Shown here one piece after another: positions 1-6,189 of a stretch of 7,906 nt of DNA. The notes beneath the pieces were generated by a model that had not been told where the DNA came from, did not search any database, and was given only the letters and a program-made list of their open reading frames with translations. Source of the DNA: Helicobacteraceae bacterium (GTDB lineage Bacteria > Campylobacterota > Campylobacteria > Campylobacterales > Sulfurimonadaceae); NCBI GenBank assembly GCA_947497635.1, contig CANMHZ010000048.1, forward strand, positions 1-7,906. Reading direction: 5' to 3'. Position 1 is the first letter of the stretch; the number at the start of each line of letters is the position of its first letter. A program made the translations under genes and the position numbers.

Positions 1-106
1 AACGCTCAATCGAAGCTGATCCGCTCAATGCAGTAATTTTGGCAACACTTCCCCACACTGAAGTGCTCAAGAGGAGGATAAAAATAAGGGCAATTGGATG
101 AACCAT
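1..106 (-). CDS. FecR-domain secreted protein, N-terminal part (runs off left edge)
   Basis: Only the first 35 codons lie in the window. The ATG at 106 follows an AGGAG ribosome site (113-117) that overlaps the TAG stop of the preceding gene, with 7 bases to the start. The peptide begins MVHPIALIFILLLSTSVWGS, a short signal peptide with a hydrophobic core and probable cleavage after the W-G-S region. The mature part starts VAKITALSGSASIER, which looks like the first strands of a FecR-type domain as found in exported Gram-negative proteins with the theme 'G-x-V-T-x-L-x-G-x-A-x-V-x-R'. Known: FecR domains sit in periplasmic or surface proteins, often with TPR, LysM or adhesin partners. Inferred: it works with the TPR/beta-barrel protein encoded 9 bp upstream. 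The family call rests on about 15 residues, so it is tentative; the existence of the gene and its export signal are firmer. Confidence 0.7.
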   Translation of the reverse strand, partial: MVHPIALIFILLLSTSVWGSVAKITALSGSASIER

Positions 107-112
107 GGCAAT

Positions 113-118
113 CTCCTA
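113..118 (-). promoter_or_regulatory. Ribosome site overlapping the upstream stop (TPR gene to FecR gene)
   Basis: On the minus strand the sequence reads TTTTAGGAGATTGCCATGG. The TAG stop of the TPR/barrel gene (116-118) forms the first bases of the AGGAG Shine-Dalgarno for the FecR-type gene. This fixes the start at 106 and suggests that terminating ribosomes re-initiate on the next gene. Confidence 0.75.
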
Positions 119-1417
119 AAATCGACCAGATATACTCAACGAGAGAGTATACTTATCGTAGCTGTAGAGGGAAACACTCGAATCGGTATGGGTATAACCC
201 GCTGTCTCTTGGAAGGAGACTACATCGTTTAGACGTTGAACCATATTGAAAGAGCCGTACGCTGTTATATCTTCTCGATGCTTTAAGAAAATGGGATCGT
301 AATCCTCGTACAACCGTTGTTTGGCATTGGCATTAAACTGAAAAATCATTCGAGGATGGAGCTGATAGGTGTAAAGGAAACTGGCGATGTATTCATGATA
401 GCTGACATCGGCACGAGCCCCTCTCTCTTTGATTTGGCGAGAGGCAACAAGATCGGTTCGTAGTACATGCGTAGAACTGGGAGAAAACTCCCATCCCGTA
501 GAGAGTTCAACTACGTGGCTATCCAAATCAGAAAATTCAAAATGGTTCTTCTGACCTACTTTACACGAGAGAATTTGACGGAAATTTTGGGTATAAAAAT
601 AGCTCCATTTAGGATTAATACTGTATCCCGTATAAAAACTCTTATCACCTAAATAAAAGCGATTAACCCCTCCGATGAGTTCATACACAGAACGTTTCGT
701 TGTTAAAGAGAGGGCTGGATAATACGATAAAAGCATCATATTATAATCAGTCTCATCGAAGTAGCTACGATTGTACAAACTCAATCGGTTACGAAGTACA
801 ATACCTCCCCTCTCCCCTATATCATAAAGATGCGTCAATCCTGCCGTCTCTTCATGTGCCATATCACTGCGTGGCATTCCATGAGTGGGAAGCGTATAGA
901 GTTCATCGGTAGAACCAAAATTGACATTGGAATCGTAGAGCAATCCACCTCGGGTAGTGAGAAAAAGAAAGTTTCGCTGTTGTTGCTTGGCGATGGAATC
1001 CAGATAATAATCAATGGTTGTTTTCATATTTTCTGTCAGCTCAGGCGCTTTGCGAATCGCTTCAAAATTTGTTTTTGCCTCATCGTACAATCCAAGCTTG
1101 TATTGCGTCCGAGACAATTCAATTTGATTTTCGAAATTATTGGGATCCAAAAACGTGACCCGCTCAAATGCTGCTAATGCAGCAGGATACTCTTTGAGCT
1201 CGTAAGCGCTTCGTCCCAAATAAAAATTGAGTTCAACATCATCAAGAGCATTGATATAAAGGGTCGAAAGGAGAGGGTATGCTTCATCATACGATTGCTC
1301 GATATAAAGCTTTTTTGCCTTTTCGTAGGAAACAGCATCCACAGGGGAAAGAGAATGTCCGTAAAGAAAAGAGCCGAGCAACAAAGAACACGCAATAAAC
1401 CGGTAAAGGTGCATCAT
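116..1417 (-). CDS. Exported TPR protein with C-terminal outer-membrane beta-barrel
   Basis: A 433-residue protein. Residues 1-21 form a signal peptide (hydrophobic core FIACSLLLGSFLYG, then HS). Residues about 29-145 are helical with TPR-like repeats: YEKAKKLYIEQSYDEAYPLL, then a clear unit around residues 63-93 (LGRSAYELKEYPAALAAFER, ending LDPNN), then 97-121 (ELSRTQYKLGLYDEAKTNFE). From about residue 150 the protein changes to alternating aromatic/polar strands (GGLLYDSNVNF at 157-167, many Tyr/Phe pairs), and it ends in GRF. A C-terminal Phe is typical of barrels folded by the BAM machinery. Periplasmic TPRs followed by a barrel are known from PgaA/BcsC exporters and Slam-type proteins; the YDSNVN stretch recalls Slam-like barrels, but this cannot be settled by eye. 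The start is ATG-ATG at 1417/1414 with AAGGAG 7 bases upstream. Probable role: outer-membrane export or anchoring platform, probably with the following FecR-domain protein. Confidence 0.82.
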   Translation of the reverse strand: MMHLYRFIACSLLLGSFLYGHSLSPVDAVSYEKAKKLYIEQSYDEAYPLLSTLYINALDDVELNFYLGRSAYELKEYPAALAAFERVTFLDPNNFENQIELSRTQYKLGLYDEAKTNFEAIRKAPELTENMKTTIDYYLDSIAKQQQRNFLFLTTRGGLLYDSNVNFGSTDELYTLPTHGMPRSDMAHEETAGLTHLYDIGERGGIVLRNRLSLYNRSYFDETDYNMMLLSYYPALSLTTKRSVYELIGGVNRFYLGDKSFYTGYSINPKWSYFYTQNFRQILSCKVGQKNHFEFSDLDSHVVELSTGWEFSPSSTHVLRTDLVASRQIKERGARADVSYHEYIASFLYTYQLHPRMIFQFNANAKQRLYEDYDPIFLKHREDITAYGSFNMVQRLNDVVSFQETAGYTHTDSSVSLYSYDKYTLSLSISGRF

Positions 1418-1424
1418 ACTAAAT

Positions 1425-1431
1425 CTCCTTA
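1425..1431 (-). promoter_or_regulatory. Ribosome site overlapping the upstream stop (HD-GYP gene to TPR gene)
   Basis: Minus strand TTTTTAAGGAGATTTAGTATG: the TAA stop of the HD-GYP gene (1429-1431) shares bases with the AAGGAG Shine-Dalgarno (1425-1430), 7 bases before the ATG at 1417. This supports the first ATG of the MM pair as the start. Confidence 0.75.
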
Positions 1432-3786
1432 AAAATCAAATGTGATATGAACGTCGTCGATATTTTCGGGTTTAAGAAAAGTATGTGCATAACGTAAATA
1501 GAGACCACTCTCATAAAAAAAGCGAAAAATACGACGATCAACATCCTCATCTTTTGCCATGAAATAGAGAATTTTCATCGCTTCGGAGAGTTTTTTTCCT
1601 TTTTTATACGGGCGATCCGAGGCAGAAAGAGCTTCAAAAATATCGGCAATCGCTAAAATGCGCGCTTCCATACTCAGCTCATCCCCTTTGAGCCCCAGAG
1701 GATACCCTTTGCCATTAACTTTTTCATGATGACCACAGGCGATTTCAGAGACTCGTTCAAGCTTTTTGGGGAAAGGGAGCTCTTTTAACATCCGCAGACT
1801 CACTGCTGCATGATTGTTGATAATATGACGCTGATTGTCCGTCAATGTCCCTTTTTGAACGATTAGATTATTCACTTCATCCTCACTAAGGAGAGGTTGC
1901 TCTTGGTTATTGATAACAAGGGTGCGTTGGGCAATCTTTCGGATACGATTGATACTCTCTTCACTGAAAAACTCCCCCCCCTTGTTCGCGTTGATTAAAA
2001 AAAGGTACTCTTCGTCCAGTAATTCAACCTCTTTTTTATAGCGCTCCTCAAATTGAGAAGATCCCTTTAAAAATGTAACATACGCATCCCGTTTGAGCAT
2101 CTCATATTTGAGATTGATTGTTTCAATTCGATCATAGATACTCTCCAGTTTCGTTGATTTATCAATAATCTGTTCAGGGGTCGTAATTTTACCAATATCG
2201 TGCATCAAAGCAGAAAACTTAATCTCTTTGAGCTGGTCTTCATCATAATGAATATCAGGAAATAAATGATCATCATCACTCATAGCCTGTGCAAGCATAA
2301 GAGAAAGGTGCACCATACGGTCAATGTGACCTGCTGTATACGGTGATTTTTCTTCGATGGCGACATTGATCGTATTTAAAAAAGATTCGAGAAGAAGTTC
2401 CAAATCGTTAATCAAACGCTGTTTCGTCAGGGTAACGGCTGCTTGAGAACCCAACGAGAGCGCGAGTTCTTCATCATGTGCTTCAAAAGGGACGGTATAC
2501 CCAAAAGAATCTTTTTTGTTAATGAGTTGCAATACACCAATCAAATTATCTTCATGATCTTTGAGGGGAAGAACAAGCATTGATTCGGAGCGATACCCTG
2601 TTTTTTGGTCAAATTTCATCGTCCCGTTAAAATCATACTCCGTCGAGATATACACATCAGGGATATTGATACTAATCCCATCAAGAGCACAAAGGACAGC
2701 TACCATATGACGATTAGGGTTATTGTCCTCATCAAAAAGCTCCAATGGCTTCCATGCGATTTTCTCCGCTGTTCCCCCCATTTGAATATTCAAAGAATCA
2801 TTTTGGATCACTTTGAATTCGAGTTGACGAGTCAAGGGGTGGTAGAGATAAAGGGTTCCTGCATCCGCACACGTAAGCTGTTTGGTTTGGACAATAATCA
2901 TCTCCAATAGCGTATCAATATTTTTTTCCGCCGAGAGCGCCGTTCCTATTGCAATAATTTTGGAAACAATCGACCTCTCTTTGAGTGAGGGGGGCAATGA
3001 TTCAAGAGGATCAAAAGGGATTCGTGAAAAGATCTCAAGCACATGTCCACGATTTTCTAAAATACCTAGGGTTTTGAGTTCTTGAACAATAGTACTTTTA
3101 AACTGAGCTTTGAAGTGCATCGGGAAAATCTTAAAATCTTTTCGGCGACAGAAGCTTAACTCCTGGGCTAATAATTGTGGTGTCAAATGTTTGCTATCAC
3201 GGGCAAGTGTTGCGTAGGCTGAGGGAAAAGAGACATCAATCACCAAGGAGTGAATAGTTGTATCGCTATCAATCAGCTCCCATATTTTGGGACATTTGTA
3301 CGTATCCGATGTAAATAAGAGACTATTATTCTCGTGTTTAATCACATAACCGCAACTGCCATCGGTATGATTGGTTTTGAAAGGGGTGAAAGTAATATCA
3401 TCAATCACATAAGGAGTATCGAGTGATATTTCGATCAATTCAATCGTTTTTGCCGCATATTCGAGCAAATCAATCTCTTCAAAATTGGGCCAAATACGAT
3501 GATTAAAAATAAATTGATGTAAGTCTTCTAATGTCTCTTTTAAACCATAAATTTTTAGGGGAGTATGTTTTTGGGTCACAAATAAATCAGCCACAAACGG
3601 TATATCAACAATGTGATCAAGATGGGAATGGCTCAAAAAGATATGCTCAATTTCAAAAAGCTGATGCCCTAATCCACCGATTAGATTACCCGCATCAATC
3701 ACACAATGGTGACTCACTCGCAAACACGTTGTCCCCTCCGTGGGAGTTCGTGTCCCACTTGTACCCAAAAATTCAATGTAGTTCAT
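1429..3786 (-). CDS. Fusion protein: metallo-beta-lactamase phosphodiesterase-like + GAF + HD-GYP
   Basis: A 785-residue soluble protein with three parts. (1) Residues 1-255: metallo-beta-lactamase fold of the RNase Z/class II cyclic-nucleotide phosphodiesterase type. HSHLDH at 53-58 matches HxHxDH. Further candidate metal ligands are H140 (NHTDGSCGY), D161 (FTSDT) and H224 (PMHFK; H200 is a less likely alternative), so the site looks intact. (2) Residues about 275-458: GAF domain, with the hallmark GVLQLINKKD at 417-426. (3) Residues about 465-765: HD-GYP domain, with H487, the HD pair 529-530 in MHDIGKI, H659, HH 686-687, GYP 694-696 in HHEKVNGKGYP, and D715. All key motifs are present. Known: HD-GYP domains hydrolyse c-di-GMP, and GAF domains often bind cyclic nucleotides or other small ligands. 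Inferred: one polypeptide that joins two phosphodiesterase-type activities through a sensor. Odd points are an insert of about 100 residues (545-645) between the HD and GYP motifs and a G8 tract at codons 602-605. The substrates of both catalytic domains are unproven. Confidence 0.88.
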   Translation of the reverse strand: MNYIEFLGTSGTRTPTEGTTCLRVSHHCVIDAGNLIGGLGHQLFEIEHIFLSHSHLDHIVDIPFVADLFVTQKHTPLKIYGLKETLEDLHQFIFNHRIWPNFEEIDLLEYAAKTIELIEISLDTPYVIDDITFTPFKTNHTDGSCGYVIKHENNSLLFTSDTYKCPKIWELIDSDTTIHSLVIDVSFPSAYATLARDSKHLTPQLLAQELSFCRRKDFKIFPMHFKAQFKSTIVQELKTLGILENRGHVLEIFSRIPFDPLESLPPSLKERSIVSKIIAIGTALSAEKNIDTLLEMIIVQTKQLTCADAGTLYLYHPLTRQLEFKVIQNDSLNIQMGGTAEKIAWKPLELFDEDNNPNRHMVAVLCALDGISINIPDVYISTEYDFNGTMKFDQKTGYRSESMLVLPLKDHEDNLIGVLQLINKKDSFGYTVPFEAHDEELALSLGSQAAVTLTKQRLINDLELLLESFLNTINVAIEEKSPYTAGHIDRMVHLSLMLAQAMSDDDHLFPDIHYDEDQLKEIKFSALMHDIGKITTPEQIIDKSTKLESIYDRIETINLKYEMLKRDAYVTFLKGSSQFEERYKKEVELLDEEYLFLINANKGGEFFSEESINRIRKIAQRTLVINNQEQPLLSEDEVNNLIVQKGTLTDNQRHIINNHAAVSLRMLKELPFPKKLERVSEIACGHHEKVNGKGYPLGLKGDELSMEARILAIADIFEALSASDRPYKKGKKLSEAMKILYFMAKDEDVDRRIFRFFYESGLYLRYAHTFLKPENIDDVHITFDF
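1974..1981 (-). repeat. G8 homopolymer tract inside the HD-GYP coding sequence
   Basis: The plus strand has eight consecutive C; the coding strand reads AAG GGG GGG GAG (Lys-Gly-Gly-Glu, residues 602-605). In Campylobacter and Helicobacter, G tracts of this length or longer are well-known slippage sites. Reading the shifted frames directly: with nine G, translation stops at TGA five codons after the tract (GGA GTT TTT CAG TGA). With seven G it runs about 33 codons to a TGA near 1872. Both end before the GYP motif at 694-696. Confidence 0.85.
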
Positions 3787-3790
3787 ATTT

Positions 3791-3795
3791 TCCTA
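3791..3795 (-). promoter_or_regulatory. Ribosome site overlapping the upstream stop (AAA+ gene to HD-GYP gene)
   Basis: Minus strand TAGGAAAATATG: the TAG stop of the AAA+ gene (3793-3795) is part of the AGGA ribosome site, with 4 bases before the ATG at 3786. The spacing is short, but there is no competing start nearby, and the IEFLGTSG strand that opens the MBL fold begins right at this start. Confidence 0.65.
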
Positions 3796-5529
3796 CCGAT
3801 TTAAAAATCCTACTGATTTCTCACTGTCAAAATTCCCCTGCTTCTCTTTGGTGATTTCATCTTCAAAATCACTCAACATAAAAACAGCGTTATCACGTGC
3901 AGCAACATTATACGCTGTATTTTTAACAATAAGATTAATTTGTCCCCCTGTCAATGGATGGGAACCTAGTTTACTCACATCAAAACCACTTTCGTATGGA
4001 GCATTTTTGGGAAGCATCATCGTCCACAGCGCTAATCGCTGTTTTTGATCGGGTTTTTTGAACTCGATTTTATAGTTGAATCGGCGCGAAAACGCTTTGT
4101 CAATATTTTCAAGCAAATTCGTTGTGGCAATCAAGATCCCTTGGAATTTCTCGATTTGCTCCAGAAAAATATTTTGCATTTGGTTGTGCATCTGATCGGC
4201 AGAGGAACCTACCCCAGCAGAACGGGATGCCAGAAACTGATCGGCTTCATTGAGAAGTAAAATCGGTTCGGTTTTGGTTTGACGGGTCAAATCAGCATAA
4301 GTATCGAAGATCTTACGGACATTTTTTTCGGATTCCCCGATGTACATAGAGAGGATTTTGGAACAATCGAAACTCAATACCTGACGCTTCAACGAACGGG
4401 AGAGCGAGTGCGCCGTAAGAGTTTTCCCCGTACCGGGAGGGCCGTAAAAGATAATCCGTGCATCTATCCCCGCTTTTTTATCTTTCACTCCCCATTGATG
4501 AAGACGCGAAATAACCTCTTTGTCCAACTGACGCATCAAATTTTGGAGAGTTTTCTCAGTAGAGGGATTCAAAACAACATTTTCCAAAGAGGTGACAGGC
4601 TCGATCAATTCAAAAATTTCCTGCTCTTTGATAAGCATATCAAGTTTGAGTTTACTTGCTTTTTTCTTCTTTTGAGGGTGCATAATGCTTTGAAGTACCT
4701 CATCGACGATATAAAAAGCACGACTGATACCCCCAAAAGGGTTGAGCATCTCTTCGTAGTCAATCACATCATCGTTGATAAGACGCGCCCCATCTTCCAA
4801 CAGCGCACGATTTTTGATCCGTTCATAATCATCGAAACTAATCAAATCAATGAGGGTATTCATCTCGCGTAAATTCCCCTCAGTGGCACTGTATTCCTCT
4901 TTGAGCAACGCTAGAAAAATAACTTGCTCTTTGGGCTCCAGCTTTTTTTGTTTGAAAAAACGATCAAGAACGACATCTTGAGACGTTTGTGCAATCCGCT
5001 CATCAATGCGCTTTTCCAATAAATCCAGCTTGCTTTGGAATCGGTTCACTCCCATCGAATGATCATTCCCACTGTGACGAACAACGGACATTTTTTGGTA
5101 AAGCTCAATACGGAAAAATTGATCTTGAAGATATTCCAAATGATCCGCATACGGTTTAATCTCAGGAAGCGTCATCTCTAACGACCCCTCTTCGAGAAGC
5201 TTCATAAAAAGTGAAGTAAGAGCAACAGGGGTATTAAAAAGCTCTAACTGTGAAAGCTCACTGATTTTGATCGGGGTAAAGGAGTGGTGAGTCATCCATC
5301 CAAGCTCCAAAAGAGTCTTAATCTCTCCAAAATGGCTCAAATACTCATAATTCTCCGCCCCATAAATCTCTTGTAACAATTCCGATACGGGGACATCCTC
5401 TTGGGACTCCAGAAATTTACGGGTTAACAGTTGCAAAATTTTCGCCTCTTCGACAGTACATTTGAGCTGTGAAAAAATATTGCTTTTCTCAATGGTTTGA
5501 TTTTCTAAAAAGTCGATTAAATGTTTCAA
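3793..5529 (-). CDS. AAA+ ATPase (CDC48/FtsH-like module) with Asn in Walker B
   Basis: A 578-residue cytoplasmic protein. The N-terminal 310 or so residues are mostly helical, charged and not recognisable. The C-terminal AAA+ module spans about residues 315-545: Walker A GPPGTGKT (363-370); pore-loop-like segment MYIGES (395-400); Walker B ILLLNEAD (423-430); sensor 1 ATTN (468-471); arginine-finger-like AFSRRF (479-484); sensor 2 region LTGGQ (526-530). The usual first acidic residue of Walker B (DEAD) is Asn427 (codon AAT at 4251-4249), while the catalytic Glu428 is kept. Known: classical AAA proteins of this kind form hexamers that remodel or unfold partner proteins. The substrate is unknown; operon position suggests action on the phosphodiesterase fusion or the surface proteins encoded downstream. 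The start is TTG at 5529 with AAGGA 5 bases upstream. The frame is open only back to a TAA at about 5557 with no ATG or GTG between, and the next internal Met is residue 79. No clear promoter is seen in the 45 bases upstream, so read-through from the toxin-antitoxin genes is possible. Confidence 0.85.
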   Translation of the reverse strand: MKHLIDFLENQTIEKSNIFSQLKCTVEEAKILQLLTRKFLESQEDVPVSELLQEIYGAENYEYLSHFGEIKTLLELGWMTHHSFTPIKISELSQLELFNTPVALTSLFMKLLEEGSLEMTLPEIKPYADHLEYLQDQFFRIELYQKMSVVRHSGNDHSMGVNRFQSKLDLLEKRIDERIAQTSQDVVLDRFFKQKKLEPKEQVIFLALLKEEYSATEGNLREMNTLIDLISFDDYERIKNRALLEDGARLINDDVIDYEEMLNPFGGISRAFYIVDEVLQSIMHPQKKKKASKLKLDMLIKEQEIFELIEPVTSLENVVLNPSTEKTLQNLMRQLDKEVISRLHQWGVKDKKAGIDARIIFYGPPGTGKTLTAHSLSRSLKRQVLSFDCSKILSMYIGESEKNVRKIFDTYADLTRQTKTEPILLLNEADQFLASRSAGVGSSADQMHNQMQNIFLEQIEKFQGILIATTNLLENIDKAFSRRFNYKIEFKKPDQKQRLALWTMMLPKNAPYESGFDVSKLGSHPLTGGQINLIVKNTAYNVAARDNAVFMLSDFEDEITKEKQGNFDSEKSVGFLNR

Positions 5530-5534
5530 TGGTT

Positions 5535-5539
5535 TCCTT
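5535..5539 (-). promoter_or_regulatory. Ribosome site that sets a TTG start for the AAA+ gene
   Basis: Minus strand AAGGAAACCATTGAAACAT: AAGGA lies 5 bases before TTG at 5529. No ATG is available in frame between the upstream stop and residue 79, so TTG is the best-supported initiation codon. Confidence 0.7.
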
Positions 5540-5574
5540 GTTATTTCAATAGTCGTTTACTCGTAGAAGCATTC

Positions 5575-5817
5575 CTATACTGCTTTCAAATAATGACTGC
5601 TCGCATATACATCCAGTAAATTACGTATCATTTTTTGATATTGCGTATGATGCTTCTCTGCTTCTTTTTTAAAAAATTCAACACTCTCTTTAGTCAATGA
5701 AATGGTAATTTTTACCGTATCATCTTTAAAGATCAAATCCTTTGGAGAGGGTAAAAAATCAGTTACAATTTTCAAATCTCCTAGTGGTTCATCTGTATAT
5801 TTAATGATTTTCTTCAT
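5575..5817 (-). CDS. brnA: BrnA-type ribbon-helix-helix antitoxin
   Basis: An 80-residue protein starting MKKIIKYTDEPLGDL. The C-terminal half (VKITISLTKESVEFFKKEAE, residues 35-54, then QYQKMIRNLLDVYAS) matches the CopG-like ribbon-helix-helix seen in BrnA antitoxins: a beta strand that contacts DNA, then two helices. Known role: it binds and neutralises BrnT, and the dimer represses the shared promoter. The start at ATG 5817 is preferred over an ATG at 5853 in the same frame. The 5853 start would add 12 residues lying entirely inside the toxin gene, whereas 5817 gives a 17-bp overlap with the end of brnT, as usual in such pairs. Its ribosome site (GGA at 5828-5830) lies inside brnT, about 10 bases from the start, so translation probably depends on toxin translation. 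The gene ends 45 bp before the AAA+ gene. Confidence 0.8.
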   Translation of the reverse strand: MKKIIKYTDEPLGDLKIVTDFLPSPKDLIFKDDTVKITISLTKESVEFFKKEAEKHHTQYQKMIRNLLDVYASSHYLKAV

Positions 5818-6079
5818 AAGTCTTTTTTCCTTTTCTCCAATATCCTGCGCCAAAGATTCGAATCACGTTATCTCTGTAGGTAAATCGGACAGTGAGTATT
5901 TCACCATCAACTTTGCCAAAACAAAAATATCTTTTTTTCTCTTGGCTATGTTCTAAATCTTCTGCAATTATCCTCAACTCATCCGCAAAAGCATATTGGG
6001 CATGTTCAAATGAAACATGGTGCTTTTCTTGGTTTTGAGTATTTTTGTTTTCATCCCAATCGAATTTGGTTTTTTTCAT
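5801..6079 (-). CDS. brnT: BrnT-type toxin (RelE-like ribonuclease family)
   Basis: A 92-residue protein. The N-terminus KFDWDENKNTQNQEKHHVSF follows the BrnT pattern F-x-W-D-x-x-K-x-x-x-N-x-x-K-H-x-V-S-F, and the centre and C-terminus (RYFCFGKVDGEILTVRFTYR, then IRIFGAGY) match the strands and Arg-rich end of the family. Known: BrnT folds like RelE and degrades RNA, and it is held by BrnA, encoded next in the operon. The ATG at 6079 is the only possible start, because an in-frame TGA lies 15 bases upstream with no other start codon between. No Shine-Dalgarno is visible upstream. The C-terminus (GYWRKGKKTYEE) is somewhat unlike the common ISAR ending, so whether it is active is not known. It appears full length. 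Confidence 0.83.
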   Translation of the reverse strand: MKKTKFDWDENKNTQNQEKHHVSFEHAQYAFADELRIIAEDLEHSQEKKRYFCFGKVDGEILTVRFTYRDNVIRIFGAGYWRKGKKTYEENH

Positions 6080-6189
6080 ACTGCGAGTGTATCATTTATT
6101 TTATTAATTAGCAATACTTTGATATGGGTGATATGATAGGAAGCATATAGTCAGCTTTAATCATTGTAAGCCCAAGCGTCTGAAAGAAA
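6080..6189 (-). other. Spacer between the HTH gene and brnT
   Basis: This 110-bp AT-rich region holds the brnT promoter at its left end. A short direct repeat GATATG-GGT-GATATG lies at 6121-6135. No strong terminator hairpin follows the helix-turn-helix gene; the best inverted match (GCTT...AAGC near 6154-6171) has only four pairs. Confidence 0.45.
6086..6114 (-). promoter_or_regulatory. Probable brnT promoter giving a leaderless transcript
   Basis: On the minus strand: TTGCTA (6114-6109), a 17-bp spacer, then TACACT (6091-6086) with TG one base before it, as in an extended -10. Only six bases (CGCAGT) separate the -10 box from the brnT ATG, so transcription would start at or next to the A of ATG. 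Each hexamer matches the sigma-70 consensus at 4 of 6 positions. The AT-rich spacer (TAATTAATAAAATAA) is a plausible place for BrnA to bind, but no clean palindrome is seen. Confidence 0.5.

Noticed and set aside
830..1177. 115-codon open frame on the plus strand
   Set aside because: Antisense to the TPR/barrel gene; Cys-rich, random-looking translation.
116..1417. Naming the TPR-barrel protein as PgaA, BcsC or Slam
   Set aside because: Layout is compatible with each, but no family-specific motif can be confirmed by eye, and it is shorter than PgaA and BcsC.
4279..4872. 197-codon open frame on the plus strand
   Set aside because: It lies wholly antisense inside the AAA+ gene, whose motifs are clear. 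The translation is low in any recognisable pattern and no ribosome site fits.
5818..5853. Longer BrnA start at 5853
   Set aside because: It adds 12 charged residues inside the toxin gene. The MKKIIKYTDEPLG start at 5817 fits the family and the usual short overlap.
6150..6175. Possible terminator hairpin after the HTH gene
   Set aside because: Only about four base pairs (GCTT/AAGC) and no following U-run on the minus strand.
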